Positions 1 through 10,026 of a stretch of 64,000 nt of DNA are shown here, piece by piece. Position 1 is the stretch's first letter. Every line of letters begins with the position of its first letter. The notes below the pieces were generated by a model that saw nothing but the letters and a program-made list of their open reading frames with translations, had not been told where the DNA came from and made no database searches. The position numbers and the translations under genes are program-made. The stretch lies in NCBI GenBank assembly GCA_028288725.1, contig JAQGIC010000054.1, forward strand, positions 49,072 through 113,071. The letters run 5' to 3'. This DNA comes from Rhodospirillales bacterium. Its GTDB lineage: Bacteria; Pseudomonadota; Alphaproteobacteria; ATCC43930; CGMCC-115725.

Positions 1-256
1 CCCAAAGATCCACGCGCGCGCGCGGAATGAACCCCACCAGACGCCGGACCTCGTCGGGGCATGCGCGGATGACCTCGCGGCCGGCGCAGGAACTGATCTG
101 AAATTGCGCCGAGCGGACATCGCCGGTCCGGCCGCCGGTCGCCTGGACCAGTTCGACCGCGACGGCCGTACTTTCGACATTCATGCCGCGAACGAAACGT
201 CGCTCGATAATGCCGAGCAGGCTTCCCTTCGGGCAAAGAACCTCGTAACCATTCAT
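1..256 (-). CDS. hypothetical protein, C-terminus cut by window edge
   Basis: An open frame of 85 codons begins at an ATG (complement 254-256) and runs to the window edge without a stop. Codon use is typical of the window (G/C at third positions). The visible start is MNGYEVLCPKGSLLG and several cysteines follow. I do not recognise a family. No strong ribosome binding site is seen upstream, so the start is tentative. It points away from the response regulator at 484, so the two share the intergenic stretch. Confidence 0.5.
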   Translation of the reverse strand, partial: MNGYEVLCPKGSLLGIIERRFVRGMNVESTAVAVELVQATGGRTGDVRSAQFQISSCAGREVIRACPDEVRRLVGFIPRARVDLW

Positions 257-483
257 CCCATCGGATAGTTGTGGCGATACCGAGAGATTCGAATTTTTCG
301 GCTTTCGCACGGTTTTGCGCCAATCTACGGGCTGCCGGCCTGCTCGCGACCAGTTTGCAGTTTACTCCCGTCGTATTGAATGCATTTCCGAGTTATGTTA
401 ATTCCTGTTAAAAGTCTATTTTCCGTGATCCCACGAAAAAATGGCCGAACTCCATCATCCTTTCAAAGCGGGACTAAAGGTCC

Positions 484-1221
484 ATGCGACATTTGTTAGT
501 GGTCGAGGATGAGGACTTCTCCCGGTCTTTGCTCTCTGCCTATCTAGAGACCGGCGGATTTATCGTCTCGGGCGTCGGCTCGGGCGAGCAGGGTCTGGCC
601 GCTATCGACACCGGCAAGATCGACGTGGTCTTGCTCGACCTTGGCCTGCCCGACCTCGACGGCATCGAGGTGTTAAAGCGCATCCGCGCGCGCTCCGCCG
701 TTCCGGTCGTGATCATTTCGAGCCGGGAACGATTGGAGGACCGGTTGGTGGCGCTCGAAGCCGGTGCCGACGATTTCCTGGTCAAGCCGTTCGATCCGCG
801 CGAACTGGCGGCCCGGCTCAAGGTCGTCCTGCGCCGCTCCAGCGGCAGTTCCCAGCGCTCGGAATCGGACAGCCAGGAACTGAAGGAGCTGTGCTTCGAA
901 GGCTGGAAGCTGCGCTTCGCCACCCGCGACCTCATCTCGCCCGATCGGGTCGAGATCGCGTTGACGCCATCGGAATTCAACCTGCTCGCAGCCCTCGCTT
1001 CGGCGCCGCTCCGGGTGCTGTCGCGCGAGAAGCTGCTGGATTCGATCGCGCGGAAGGAAGACGCGCCGATCGATCGCACCATCGACGTGTTGGTCAGCCG
1101 CTTGCGCCGCAAGATCGAGACCGATCCGCGCAAGCCGCAGCTGATCGTGACCATCCCAGGCTTCGGCTACCGCTTCGCCGTATCGGTCACCGAAGCGATG
1201 TCGTCGAACGGGGCCGGTTAG
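484..1221 (+). CDS. OmpR/PhoB-family response regulator
   Basis: The 245-aa protein has an N-terminal receiver domain (about 1-115) and a C-terminal winged-helix DNA-binding domain (about 145-235). The phosphoacceptor is Asp52 in VVLLDLGLPDLDG, with the acidic pair in VVEDED near the N-terminus and the conserved Lys101 in FLVKPFD. The C-terminal block with TPSEFNLL, RTIDVLVSRLRRKIE and GFGYRF is the Trans_Reg_C signature. Length is normal. It is convergent with the hybrid kinase at 1299-3482 and near a second hybrid kinase, so it is a plausible final receiver for one or both Hpt domains; that link is inferred from position only. The target genes are unknown. Confidence 0.93.
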   Translation: MRHLLVVEDEDFSRSLLSAYLETGGFIVSGVGSGEQGLAAIDTGKIDVVLLDLGLPDLDGIEVLKRIRARSAVPVVIISSRERLEDRLVALEAGADDFLVKPFDPRELAARLKVVLRRSSGSSQRSESDSQELKELCFEGWKLRFATRDLISPDRVEIALTPSEFNLLAALASAPLRVLSREKLLDSIARKEDAPIDRTIDVLVSRLRRKIETDPRKPQLIVTIPGFGYRFAVSVTEAMSSNGAG

Positions 1222-1268
1222 AGCCTGATCCGATCAAACCAACTCGGTTTGATCGGATCAGGCTCTAA
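1218..1268. repeat. perfect 23-bp inverted repeat between convergent genes
   Basis: Arms 1218-1240 and 1246-1268 are exact reverse complements around a 5-nt loop. The arms contain GATCCGATC. The element overlaps the stop of the response-regulator gene and lies just before the end of the opposing kinase gene, so it could act as a bidirectional terminator. There is no long T-run. A shorter relative lies at 12603-12638, which suggests a dispersed family. Confidence 0.8.
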
Positions 1269-1298
1269 ATATTTGACTTAGGGCGCGGGCCTCCCGCC

Positions 1299-3482
1299 CT
1301 AACCCGCCACCCGCCCGTAGGTCCGGATCGCGTCCAGCGCCTCGACCAGTTGCGCATCGGCGCCCGCCACGGCTTCGGGCAGGCCGGCGGCTTCGACGAC
1401 CAATGCCTCCTTCAGCCCGTCGCGCGCCGCGGATTCCAGCTTTTCGGCCAGGCCGCGCAGCGCGTCGAGCCGGGCCGAGGCGGCAAGACCGGCCAGCTTA
1501 TGGGCGGCGGCGGCGATCGGGGCGGCTTCGCTCTGGGCCAGCGCCGCGACCAGCGCGCCGCTCGACTGGACGAGCGAGGTCCGTGCCGTCTCCAGCAGCC
1601 GCTCGGCGATTTCAGGCCCCAGATCGTCGACCAGCTTGCCGAGCGCGCTGGGCGCTTGGGCTTCGACCCCGACCTCAGGGGCGCCCTCCAGCAGCGGGAC
1701 GAGCGCCTGCAGCAGCTTCTCGATCACGATCGGCTTGACCACGACGCCGTCCATGCCGGCCTCGTGGCAGTCGGCAATATCCTCGGGCCGCGCATTGGCG
1801 GTCACGCCCAGGACCGGAACGCCGCGCGTGGCCCGCCCCTGGCGGCGCAGACGGCGAGTGGTCTCCAAGCCGTCGAGATCGGGCATGCGCATGTCCATCA
1901 GCACGGCATCGACGGTGATGCGGGACAGGATATCGAGCGCACCCTCGCCGCCGGCCGCCTCGACCACGACCGCGCCGCGGGCGCGCAGCAGTTCGCCCAG
2001 CAGGAAGCGATTGGCCGGCTCGTCATCGACCACCAGCAGGCGCTTGCCCGCGACGCTCGCCGTGACCGGCACCGGTTCGACCGCCGACGATTGATCGAGC
2101 ATCACCGGCAGGGCCAGCCAGAAGCAGCTGCCCTCGCCCGGCCGGCTGATTACGCCGACATCACCGCCCGACAGGCGGGCAAGCCGACGGCAGATCGCGA
2201 GCCCGAGACCCGTCCCGCCGAACCGCCGCCGGATCGAGGCATCGGCTTGCACGAAGGGTTCGAACACGATCAGCTGCTGATCCTCGCTCAAGCCGATGCC
2301 GGTATCGACGACCTCGATCCGCAGCAGCATCTGGCTTTCCTCGGCGCCGTGCCTGAGGCCGCCGCGCACCACGATGCCGCCGCGCTCGGTAAACTTGACC
2401 GCATTGCCGATCAGGTTGAGCAGGATCTGCCGCAACCGGCTTTCGTCGCCCACCAGCACCTCCGGCAGGGCGCCATCCAGCATCGCCACCAGATCGAGCG
2501 CCTTGGTGCTCGCATCCGGCATCACGAGCGCCACGGCGTCCTCGACGATCTGCCGCGGCCGGAAGCGAGTCGACACCGGCTCGGTCTGGCTCGCGTCGCC
2601 GCCGGCGAAATCCAGGATGTCGTTTATGGTGACCAGCAGGGTCCGGCCTGCGACCGCGATGATATCGACGCAGCGCCGCTGCATCCGGTCGAGCGTGGTA
2701 TCGGACAACAGCCGAATGGCGCCGATCGTGGTGTGGATCGGCGTGCGCAGTTCATGGCTGATCGTCGATAGAAAATTCGTCCGGGCCCGGTTCGCCTCAT
2801 CGGCCTGAACGAGTGCTGCGCGCAGATCGTCGGTCTGTCGGGCGAGACGTGCGGCGAACCCCTCGTTCTTGAGCCGCAACGTGAAGGTATTGGCATAGAC
2901 CCGGCCGATATTGAAGCCCTGGACCGCCAATGCCACGGCCAGCACGCCGGTGGTCACCGCCATGCCTTCCTGGAACGGGCCCCCGTCGAGCGTCAGGCGC
3001 AGCGACAAGAGCGGCAGACAGGGCAGCAGCGAGGCGAAATAGGCCGGCGGGTAGGCTGACAGTACGCCGGCGCCCGCGGTGTTGAGCACGCTGAGCGCCA
3101 GGATCAGGATCGCCTGCGGCTCGATATCGCCGGGGACATAGAACAAAAACGCGCTGAGCCCCCAAATCATCCCGGTCGCGAACGAGCCGAGCACGGCGCC
3201 CAAGATCCAACGCCCCGCCGTCCGCTGCAGGTCGCCGTGACGAAACCGTCGGGTCAGCAGGACGCGCAGAGCCAACACGGCGAGATGCGCCGCGAACCAG
3301 AGGGCGATATTCATTCGGTCGAACCGGCTGCCGATCGTCCAGATCACCAGGAGAATAGCCAAGAAATTGCCGCTGAGCACGGTCGGCAGGGCTACGAAAT
3401 AGGCGGCAAGCTGTGCTGCCCGCAACGCTTTGGGATCGACCGGCGCGGACCAGTCCAGGGTGGGTTCTGCGGCCGGCGGCAT
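1299..3482 (-). CDS. membrane hybrid histidine kinase (HisKA-HATPase-REC-Hpt)
   Basis: The 727-aa protein starts with several hydrophobic segments (about 20-195) and no obvious periplasmic sensor domain, then a short coiled coil. HisKA carries His243 in [10 protein letters not shown]. The ATPase domain shows N-box [12 protein letters not shown]1 DTGIG and G2 GTGLGLA. A receiver domain follows (VVDDEP, phosphoacceptor Asp530 in [13 protein letters not shown]). The C-terminal Hpt domain has His661 in [11 protein letters not shown]. All phosphorelay residues are present, so His-Asp-His transfer to a separate regulator is expected. It is divergent from the second hybrid kinase at 3623. The signal is unknown; the membrane part may itself be the sensor. 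Confidence 0.93.
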   Translation of the reverse strand: MPPAAEPTLDWSAPVDPKALRAAQLAAYFVALPTVLSGNFLAILLVIWTIGSRFDRMNIALWFAAHLAVLALRVLLTRRFRHGDLQRTAGRWILGAVLGSFATGMIWGLSAFLFYVPGDIEPQAILILALSVLNTAGAGVLSAYPPAYFASLLPCLPLLSLRLTLDGGPFQEGMAVTTGVLAVALAVQGFNIGRVYANTFTLRLKNEGFAARLARQTDDLRAALVQADEANRARTNFLSTISHELRTPIHTTIGAIRLLSDTTLDRMQRRCVDIIAVAGRTLLVTINDILDFAGGDASQTEPVSTRFRPRQIVEDAVALVMPDASTKALDLVAMLDGALPEVLVGDESRLRQILLNLIGNAVKFTERGGIVVRGGLRHGAEESQMLLRIEVVDTGIGLSEDQQLIVFEPFVQADASIRRRFGGTGLGLAICRRLARLSGGDVGVISRPGEGSCFWLALPVMLDQSSAVEPVPVTASVAGKRLLVVDDEPANRFLLGELLRARGAVVVEAAGGEGALDILSRITVDAVLMDMRMPDLDGLETTRRLRRQGRATRGVPVLGVTANARPEDIADCHEAGMDGVVVKPIVIEKLLQALVPLLEGAPEVGVEAQAPSALGKLVDDLGPEIAERLLETARTSLVQSSGALVAALAQSEAAPIAAAAHKLAGLAASARLDALRGLAEKLESAARDGLKEALVVEAAGLPEAVAGADAQLVEALDAIRTYGRVAG

Positions 3483-3622
3483 CGTCCCTCCCGATCTCGG
3501 GCGCTGTTTCGCAATCCATCGTTACCATAGCAAGCAGGAACGTTACTTTTACGTTTCGTCCGTACGATGACCAGCGTTACGCTCTCTTGGACCCGCATTC
3601 GGGCGGAAAGGACATTGGCTGC

Positions 3623-6600
3623 ATGATTCGAATGCGCGTGCCCCGGACGACCATCGCGCTGTGCGCCGTCGCTTTGGCCGCCCTCGCGGTCATCGTGCTT
3701 TCCGGTTGGTTCGCGCTCGAATCCCGCAGCATCGCGCTGGCCAATGCCGGCGTCGCCGAGCGCAATCTGGCGCGCGCGCTGACGCAGAACGCCGATCGCG
3801 CGATCGAGGGCACCAATATCGTGCTGCGTACCAGCGTCGATCTGGTCGAGCAGGCCGGCCTCAAGACCTTTACCGAGGATACGCTGCACGCCTTCCTGCA
3901 GGAGCGTTCGGACGGGCTGCTCGCGATAAAATCGCTGATCGTGGCCGATGCGGACGGCCATCTGCTGGCCGACTCCGAGGCCTACAACGTCACGGCGGTG
4001 TCGGTCGCGGATCGCGATTTCTTCAAGATCCACAAGGACGCGGTCATCAACGACTATTTCGTCGGCCAGCCAGCCCATTCGCGGCTCGACGGGCAATGGA
4101 CCTTCGCGATCAGCCGTCGGATCGGCAACCCCGACGGCAGCTTTTCCGGCGTGGTCGTGGCCGACGTCGATCTCAGCTATTTCAAGCTGTTCTACGACAC
4201 GATCGACGTGGGCACCGCCGGCCGCATCGCGCTGATGCGCACGGACGGCACGATCCTGACCGAGAAGCCTTACGAGGCGGGCACCGCCGGGTCGCACTAC
4301 GTCGACGATCCGGAATATCACGCCCATGTCGCGTCGGTCCAACTCAACACCTTCCGGGCGACGGGGCTGGACCAAATCGAGCGGCTGCTGACCTATCATC
4401 GGTCCGAGGACGGACGGTTCGTCATCGCCGTGGCCTTGCCCATGGCGAGCGTGCTGGCGGATTGGCGGCGCGATACCGAACGCAACATGGAGATCGCCGG
4501 CACCGTCGGCCTGGTCATCCTGCTGCTGGGCGTGGCCCTATGGCGGCAGTATCGCCGGTCGGAAGCGGCGACGCGCGAGGCCGCCGCCGCCGCCGCCGCG
4601 ACGCTCGAAAAGAACGCCATCCTGACCACCATCCTGCAGAACCTGCCGGACGGCATCCGGGTGCTGGACCGCGAGCTCAGGCTGGTCGCCTGGAACAATG
4701 TCGTGTTCGACGTGCTCTCGATCGATCGCGACGCGGTGCTGACCGCGCCCGACCCCGGCCGCACGATGCGGCGTGTGCTGGCCGAGCGCGGCGATCTCGG
4801 CCAAGCCGCGGTCGAACGGCTGATGGCGCGCGAGGAGCATCGCATCCGGTCCGGCAAGCCGATCCGCTTCGAACGGCAGCAAAGCAACGGCCGCTGGATC
4901 GAGGTGCGGGCCCATCCGATGCCGGACGGCGGCGAAGTGGCGATCGTGCGCGACATCAGCGAGCGCAAGCAGCGCGAGATGGAGGTCGAACAGGCCCGAC
5001 TGCGGCTGGAGGGCCAAGCGGCCGACCTGATCGCGGCCTCGGGCGAACTGACCGTCGCCCGGGCCGAGGCCGAGGCCGCCCGGGCTCACGCCGAGGCCGC
5101 GAACCAGGCCAAGTCCGAATTCCTCGCCAACATGAGCCATGAAATCCGCACGCCGATGAACGGCGTGCTGGGCATGGCGAGCCTGCTGCTGTCCAGCGGT
5201 CTCGACATCGAACAGCAATCCTTCGCGGAGGCGATCCAGGCGTCGGGCGAGAACCTGCTGGCGATCATCAACGACATTCTCGACATCTCCAAGCTGGAGG
5301 CAGGCCGGGTCGAGCTCGACGCGGTAGATTTCAATCTGGAAGCCCTGGTCGAGGGCGTGGTCGAAATCGTGGCGCCCAAGGCGACCGAAAAGCGGCTGCA
5401 GATCGGCGCGCTGGTCCATTCGACCGCGAAGGGCGATTTCCGCGGCGATCCGAACCGGCTGCGCCAGGTGCTGACCAACCTCATCGGCAACGCGGTCAAG
5501 TTCACCGAGGCGGGCGGCGTTACCATCGAAGTCGCGACCGTCGCCGTCGACGACGATGCCTCGATCATCCGGCTCGAGGTCAGCGACACCGGCATCGGCA
5601 TTTCCGATGAGGCCCGGGCGCATCTGTTCCAGAAATTTAGCCAGGCCGACACGTCGATCACCCGCCGCTTCGGCGGCACCGGCCTGGGGCTGGCGATCTC
5701 GCAGCAGCTGGTCGAGCTGATGGGAGGCACGATCGACATGACGAGCGGACCCAACGGGTCGACCTTCTGGTTCACCGTCCGGCTGGACCGGGCCCAGACG
5801 CCGGTCGGCGTCCGGCCGGCCTCCGCCGTGTCGCTCGACGGGCGGCGCGTGCTGGTGGTCGACGACCTGGCGCTCAATCGCCGGATCTATCGCGGCCAGC
5901 TCGAAGGCTGGGGCCTGATCGTCATGGAGGCGGAGGACGGGTTCGCCGCCCTCGCCATGATCGAACGCGCCCATGCGGCGCACATCTCCTTCGACTTTCT
6001 GCTCTGCGACCAGCATATGCCGGGGATGCTGGGCGAGGAGCTGGCCGAGCGGGTGCGCGACCGCGCCGACCTGTTCGACGGCCATATCATCCTCGCCTCC
6101 TCCGCCGGCCTCAAGCCGAAGAACGACAGCGAACGGCGGCTGGCCGATACGGCGCTGGTCAAGCCGATCAAGGCGCGCGCGCTGCATGATTGCCTGGTCG
6201 ATCTCCTGTCCGGCAAGGCCCCGGCGCAACCGCCGGTCCGCGCCGTCGCCGGTTCGGCGTCGCTCCAGACGCCATCCGAGGCCGGCCGACGCGTGCTGCT
6301 GGTCGAAGATAATGTCATCAACCAGAAGGTCGCCCGCGCGCTCCTGGAGCGGGCCGGCCATCGGGTCACCGTCGCCAACCAGGGCGCCGACGCGCTCGCC
6401 CTGGTCGAGACCCAGGATTACGACATCGTCCTGATGGACATCCAGATGCCGGTCATGGACGGGCTGGAAGCGACCCGGCTGATCCGGGCCCGTGGCGACG
6501 CCAAGGCGCGCCTGCCGATCGTCGCCATGACCGCGAACGCCATGGAGGGCGCGCGCGAGGAATATCTGGCGGCCGGCATGGACGAATATATCTCCAAGCC

Positions 6601-7066
6601 TATCGAGGCGCGGCGGATGCTGGATCTGGTCGACCGGCTCGGCGGCGGCGAACGGCCGTCGGAGGCGGCGCCGCCCAGAAAGGCCGCCCGCAAGACCAAG
6701 GCGAAGCCGACCGACGTGCCGACGGTCGATGAGACCCATCTGGACTCGATCCGTCAGGTGCTGCCGCCGCGGGAATTCGTGCAGCTGATCAGCGATTTCC
6801 TCGACGGCGCGGTCGACCGGTTGGCGCGGATCGAGCGGCTGTCGGGCACCGAGGATTTCGCGGCGCTGTTCCGCGAGGCCCACGACATGGTCTCGACCGC
6901 CGGAAATTTCGGCGCCCGCCGGGTCGAGGGCGCGGCCCGCCGGCTCGAAGCCGCTGCCAAGAACCAGGACCGCGCCGCCGTCGCCGCCGCCGCCGCCGCC
7001 CTTCAGCGCGAGAGCGTCGAAGCCTTGGGCGCAATCCGCGAACGGGTCATGGGCGTCCCGGCGTGA
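3623..7066 (+). CDS. hybrid histidine kinase with Cache-like sensor (PAS-HisKA-HATPase-REC-REC-Hpt)
   Basis: I chose the ATG at 3623 because it is followed directly by a transmembrane segment (about 10-30) and preceded by GGAAAGGA; the frame is open further upstream. The product is 1147 aa. Residues 31-285 form a periplasmic region resembling a double Cache domain, closed by a second membrane segment at about 290-308. Then come a PAS-like domain (about 335-450), HisKA (His506 in [13 protein letters not shown]), and HATPase ([24 protein letters not shown]). Two receivers follow. The first is somewhat divergent, with Asp796 in [10 protein letters not shown]; the second is canonical, with Asp939 in [11 protein letters not shown]-terminal Hpt-like domain has His1087 in [13 protein letters not shown], a weak form of the usual motif. 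It is divergent from the 1299-3482 kinase. Confidence 0.92.
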   Translation: MIRMRVPRTTIALCAVALAALAVIVLSGWFALESRSIALANAGVAERNLARALTQNADRAIEGTNIVLRTSVDLVEQAGLKTFTEDTLHAFLQERSDGLLAIKSLIVADADGHLLADSEAYNVTAVSVADRDFFKIHKDAVINDYFVGQPAHSRLDGQWTFAISRRIGNPDGSFSGVVVADVDLSYFKLFYDTIDVGTAGRIALMRTDGTILTEKPYEAGTAGSHYVDDPEYHAHVASVQLNTFRATGLDQIERLLTYHRSEDGRFVIAVALPMASVLADWRRDTERNMEIAGTVGLVILLLGVALWRQYRRSEAATREAAAAAAATLEKNAILTTILQNLPDGIRVLDRELRLVAWNNVVFDVLSIDRDAVLTAPDPGRTMRRVLAERGDLGQAAVERLMAREEHRIRSGKPIRFERQQSNGRWIEVRAHPMPDGGEVAIVRDISERKQREMEVEQARLRLEGQAADLIAASGELTVARAEAEAARAHAEAANQAKSEFLANMSHEIRTPMNGVLGMASLLLSSGLDIEQQSFAEAIQASGENLLAIINDILDISKLEAGRVELDAVDFNLEALVEGVVEIVAPKATEKRLQIGALVHSTAKGDFRGDPNRLRQVLTNLIGNAVKFTEAGGVTIEVATVAVDDDASIIRLEVSDTGIGISDEARAHLFQKFSQADTSITRRFGGTGLGLAISQQLVELMGGTIDMTSGPNGSTFWFTVRLDRAQTPVGVRPASAVSLDGRRVLVVDDLALNRRIYRGQLEGWGLIVMEAEDGFAALAMIERAHAAHISFDFLLCDQHMPGMLGEELAERVRDRADLFDGHIILASSAGLKPKNDSERRLADTALVKPIKARALHDCLVDLLSGKAPAQPPVRAVAGSASLQTPSEAGRRVLLVEDNVINQKVARALLERAGHRVTVANQGADALALVETQDYDIVLMDIQMPVMDGLEATRLIRARGDAKARLPIVAMTANAMEGAREEYLAAGMDEYISKPIEARRMLDLVDRLGGGERPSEAAPPRKAARKTKAKPTDVPTVDETHLDSIRQVLPPREFVQLISDFLDGAVDRLARIERLSGTEDFAALFREAHDMVSTAGNFGARRVEGAARRLEAAAKNQDRAAVAAAAAALQRESVEALGAIRERVMGVPA

Positions 7067-7161
7067 CAGTAACCGAGCTGCAAAGGACGAACCATCCACG
7101 CCGGCTGAACTAAGACCGGCGGCACCGCCCTCACCCTTCCCACCCTGACGGGCGGGCCCCT

Positions 7162-7178
7162 TCCCGCAAATTGCGGGA
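7162..7178. repeat. small palindrome in the 7067-7339 intergenic region
   Basis: TCCCGCAA and TTGCGGGA face each other around a single A, within a C/G-tract-rich stretch (about 7127-7200). This resembles common proteobacterial intergenic repeats. It lies between the end of the hybrid kinase and the ABC operon and may serve as a weak terminator. No gene is visible in the rest of 7067-7339. Confidence 0.5.
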
Positions 7179-7339
7179 GGGTGCTGAGCGGCAGCGAAGC
7201 GGGTCGCGCGGCCGGAAAAGCGCTTCGTCCCGATACCCCATTGCATCCTGGCGCCGTCTGGGGATGATAAGCCCCAAGACGAAGAACCGGCTTGGGGAGG
7301 GAATGTGAGGCGTCAACCGGCTGGCCGGATCGGATCGGC

Positions 7340-8191
7340 ATGAGCGGCACGCCGCTGGCCCAGCCGCGCGTGTTCGCCAGGAACACGCCCGATGCCCTGA
7401 CGTTCGATCGCGTCACCAGCCGTTTCGCCGCCCGGCGGCGGCGCGACGAAAGCTATGTCGCCTTGAGCGACATCAGCCTCGCCGTCGGTGACGGCGAGTT
7501 CGTGTCGGTCGTCGGCCCGACCGGTTGCGGCAAGTCGACCCTGCTCAATCTGGCGGCGGGATTGCTGCGCCCGACCGACGGCAGCATCTCCAGCTTCGGC
7601 GTCCCGCTCGACGGGCTCAACCGCAAGGCCGGCTATCTGTTCCAGGCCGACGCGCTGTTCCCCTGGTCGACCGCGCTCGACAATGTCACCGCCGGGCTGC
7701 GCTATCGCGGCACCCACCCGGTCGAAGCGCGCGACATGGCCGAGGATTGGCTCGTCCGCACCGGCCTGAAAGGCTTCGGCGGCTATTACCCCCACCAGAT
7801 GTCGGGCGGCATGCGCAAGCGCGTGGCGCTGGCCCAGACGCTGATCCTGGACCCGGAACTCGTGCTGATGGACGAGCCGTTCTCCGCCCTCGACGTCCAG
7901 ACCCGGCAGATGATGGAGAACGAACTCCTGGAGCTATGGGCCACCCAGCGCCGCTCGGTGCTGTTCATCACCCATGATCTGGAGGAGGCGATCTCGCTCA
8001 GCGACCGGGTGCTGCTGCTGTCGGCGGGCCCCGCCTCCCGCGTCATCGGCGAATATGTCATCGACCTGCCCCGGCCGCGCGACGTATCGGAGATCCGGCT
8101 GACCCCGGCCTTCCTCGATCTGCACCGGCGGATCTGGAACGACCTCAAGGCCGAGGTGCTGAAATCCTATGAGCAGGCGCGTCTTGGCTGA
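7340..8191 (+). CDS. NitT/TauT-family ABC transporter, ATP-binding protein
   Basis: The 283-aa ATPase energises import through the permease encoded next. Walker A is GPTGCGKST, the ABC signature is QMSGGMRKRVALAQ, Walker B is ELVLMDEPFSALD, and the switch His follows in FITHDLEEA. This combination fits the SsuB/TauB/NrtD group. The ATG at 7340 is preferred over a TTG at 7292 because the domain begins soon after it. The gene overlaps the permease by 23 bp, so the two are translationally linked. Substrates in this family include nitrate, sulfonates, taurine, pyrimidine precursors and phthalate; the sequence alone does not say which. Confidence 0.92.
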   Translation: MSGTPLAQPRVFARNTPDALTFDRVTSRFAARRRRDESYVALSDISLAVGDGEFVSVVGPTGCGKSTLLNLAAGLLRPTDGSISSFGVPLDGLNRKAGYLFQADALFPWSTALDNVTAGLRYRGTHPVEARDMAEDWLVRTGLKGFGGYYPHQMSGGMRKRVALAQTLILDPELVLMDEPFSALDVQTRQMMENELLELWATQRRSVLFITHDLEEAISLSDRVLLLSAGPASRVIGEYVIDLPRPRDVSEIRLTPAFLDLHRRIWNDLKAEVLKSYEQARLG

Positions 8192-8978
8192 GCCGCGCAT
8201 CGGCCGGACGGCCCTGTTCGCGCTGCGCGCCGGCGTGCTGATCGGCCTGCTGGCGATCTGGCATCTGGGCGGGCGCTTCGGCTTCCTGGACCCCTTCTTC
8301 TTCGCCACCCCGATCGATGTGATCGCGCGCACCTGGCACGATCTGGGCACCGGCGACATCTACCGCCACCTGTGGGTGACGACGATCGAGACGCTGCTGG
8401 CCTTCGCCATCGGCACGGCCGGCGGCATCGCGGTCGGATTCTGGCTGGGCTTGGCGCCGCTCGCCTCGCTGGTGCTCGATCCCTACATCAAGGCGGCGAA
8501 CGCCCTGCCCCGCGTGGTGCTGGCGCCGATCTTCGCGCTGTGGCTGGGCCTCGGCATCTGGTCCAAAGTGGCGCTGGGCGTCAGCCTGGTGTTCTTCATC
8601 GTGTTCTTCAACGTCTACCAGGGCATCAAGGAGGTGAGCCCGGTCGTGCTGGCCAATGCCCGCATGCTGGGCGCTTCGCGCCGGCAGCAGCTCACCAGCG
8701 TCTATCTGCCCTCGGCGCTGTCCTGGGTGTTTTCCAGTCTGCATACCGCCGTGGGCTTCGCGCTGGTCGGCGCGGTCGTGGGCGAATATCTGGGCTCGGC
8801 CGCGGGGCTGGGATATCGCATCCACCAGGCCGAGGGCGTGTTCGATACGGTCGGCGTGTTTTCGGGCATGCTGATCCTGACCATCTTCGTCATTGCGGTC
8901 GACGCGATCGTCAGCCTGATCGAAGCCCGCTTCCTGGTCTGGCGCCCCGATGCGGGCGGCCGACCGGACGCGGCATGA
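8169..8978 (+). CDS. NitT/TauT-family ABC transporter, permease
   Basis: The 269-aa inner-membrane protein has about six hydrophobic segments and the BPD_transp_1 EAA-like loop around NARMLGASRRQQLTSVYLP. It pairs with the ATPase at 7340 (23-bp overlap) and precedes the binding protein at 9007. Length and topology match SsuC/TauC. It most likely works as a homodimer in the membrane, which is family knowledge. Nothing unusual is visible. Confidence 0.92.
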   Translation: MSRRVLAEPRIGRTALFALRAGVLIGLLAIWHLGGRFGFLDPFFFATPIDVIARTWHDLGTGDIYRHLWVTTIETLLAFAIGTAGGIAVGFWLGLAPLASLVLDPYIKAANALPRVVLAPIFALWLGLGIWSKVALGVSLVFFIVFFNVYQGIKEVSPVVLANARMLGASRRQQLTSVYLPSALSWVFSSLHTAVGFALVGAVVGEYLGSAAGLGYRIHQAEGVFDTVGVFSGMLILTIFVIAVDAIVSLIEARFLVWRPDAGGRPDAA

Positions 8979-9006
8979 ACCAAAAAGCACTCCGGGGAGG
9001 AACGAC

Positions 9007-10026
9007 ATGAACATCAAGACGGGCCTGGCGCTGGCCGCGATCGCGCTGACGGTGGCCGGCGGCGCCAAGGGCGCCGACGTGGAGAAGCCGGACCTGAAGC
9101 TGTCGGTCGGCGGCAAGGCGCTGCTCTACTACCTGCCGCTGAGCGTGGTCGAACGGCTCGGCTATTTCAAGGATGCCGGCCTGAATGTCGAGATCTCGGA
9201 CTTCGCCGGCGGATCGCAAAGCCTGCAGGCGCAGATCGGCGGCAGCGTCCACATCACGACCGGTTCCTACGAGCACACGATCCAGATGCAGGCCCAGGGC
9301 AAGCCGCTGGTGGCCGTGGTCGATCTCGGCCGCTATCCGGGCATCGCGTTGGGCATCGCCAAGTCCAAGATGGGCGAGTACCACACGATCAAGGATCTGG
9401 TCGGCATGAAGATCGGCGTGACCGCGCCCGGGTCCTCGACCAATTTCATGGTCAGCTATCTGATGATCAAGGCCGGCGTCAAACCCGAGGACGCGAGCTT
9501 CATCGGCGTCGGCGGCGGCGCCTCCGCGGTTGCGGCCATGCGCCACGGCCAGCTCGACGCGATCTCGAACACCGACCCGGTCATGAGCGAACTCGAGAGC
9601 GCCGGCGACGTACAGATCGTGGCCGACAGCCGGACCGCCGCCGGCTCGAACAGCGTCTATGGCGGCGCCTCGCCGGCCGCCGTGCTCTACATGAAGCCCG
9701 AGTTCGTCAAGGCCAACCCGAAGACGGTCCAGGCGCTGGTCAATGCCTTCGTCCGGGGCCTGCGCTGGATCCACGGCCATTCGCCGGACGAGATCGCCAA
9801 CCTGATGCCGCCGGAATATCAGGGCGGCAACAAGGCGCTTTATGCGACCGCGATCAAGAACTCGCTGGAAATCTACTCGCCCGACGGTAAGTTCGATCCG
9901 GCGGCGAGCGCCAACACGCTGAAGGTGCTGCAGGTGTTCGACGAGAAAGTGAAGGCCGCAACGATCGATCTCTCCAAGACCTACGACGAGACGTTCGTCG
10001 ACGTGGCAGCCAAGGAAGTTAAATGA
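9007..10026 (+). CDS. NitT/TauT-family ABC transporter, periplasmic substrate-binding protein
   Basis: The start at 9007 has a clear ribosome binding site (GGGGAGGAA) and begins a signal peptide ending near GGAKGADVEK. The 339-aa protein has the NMT1/SsuA-like layout: VERLGYFKDAGLNVE, SGGSQ-like FAGGSQSLQAQIGG, and KDLVGMKIGVTAPGS. These are typical of SsuA/TauA/ThiY-type proteins that bind small anionic or heteroaromatic ligands. It completes the importer encoded at 7340-8978. The next gene overlaps it by ATGA at 10023-10026, so a second, unrelated binding protein is translationally coupled to it. Confidence 0.9.
   Translation: MNIKTGLALAAIALTVAGGAKGADVEKPDLKLSVGGKALLYYLPLSVVERLGYFKDAGLNVEISDFAGGSQSLQAQIGGSVHITTGSYEHTIQMQAQGKPLVAVVDLGRYPGIALGIAKSKMGEYHTIKDLVGMKIGVTAPGSSTNFMVSYLMIKAGVKPEDASFIGVGGGASAVAAMRHGQLDAISNTDPVMSELESAGDVQIVADSRTAAGSNSVYGGASPAAVLYMKPEFVKANPKTVQALVNAFVRGLRWIHGHSPDEIANLMPPEYQGGNKALYATAIKNSLEIYSPDGKFDPAASANTLKVLQVFDEKVKAATIDLSKTYDETFVDVAAKEVK

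Noticed and set aside
4538..7246. Long open frame on the minus strand opposite the second hybrid kinase
   Set aside because: It mirrors the codon bias of the real kinase gene and its translation is low-complexity and family-less.
7292..7340. Upstream TTG start for the NitT/TauT ATPase
   Set aside because: The extra 16 residues are not family-like and the ATG at 7340 suits the domain start better.
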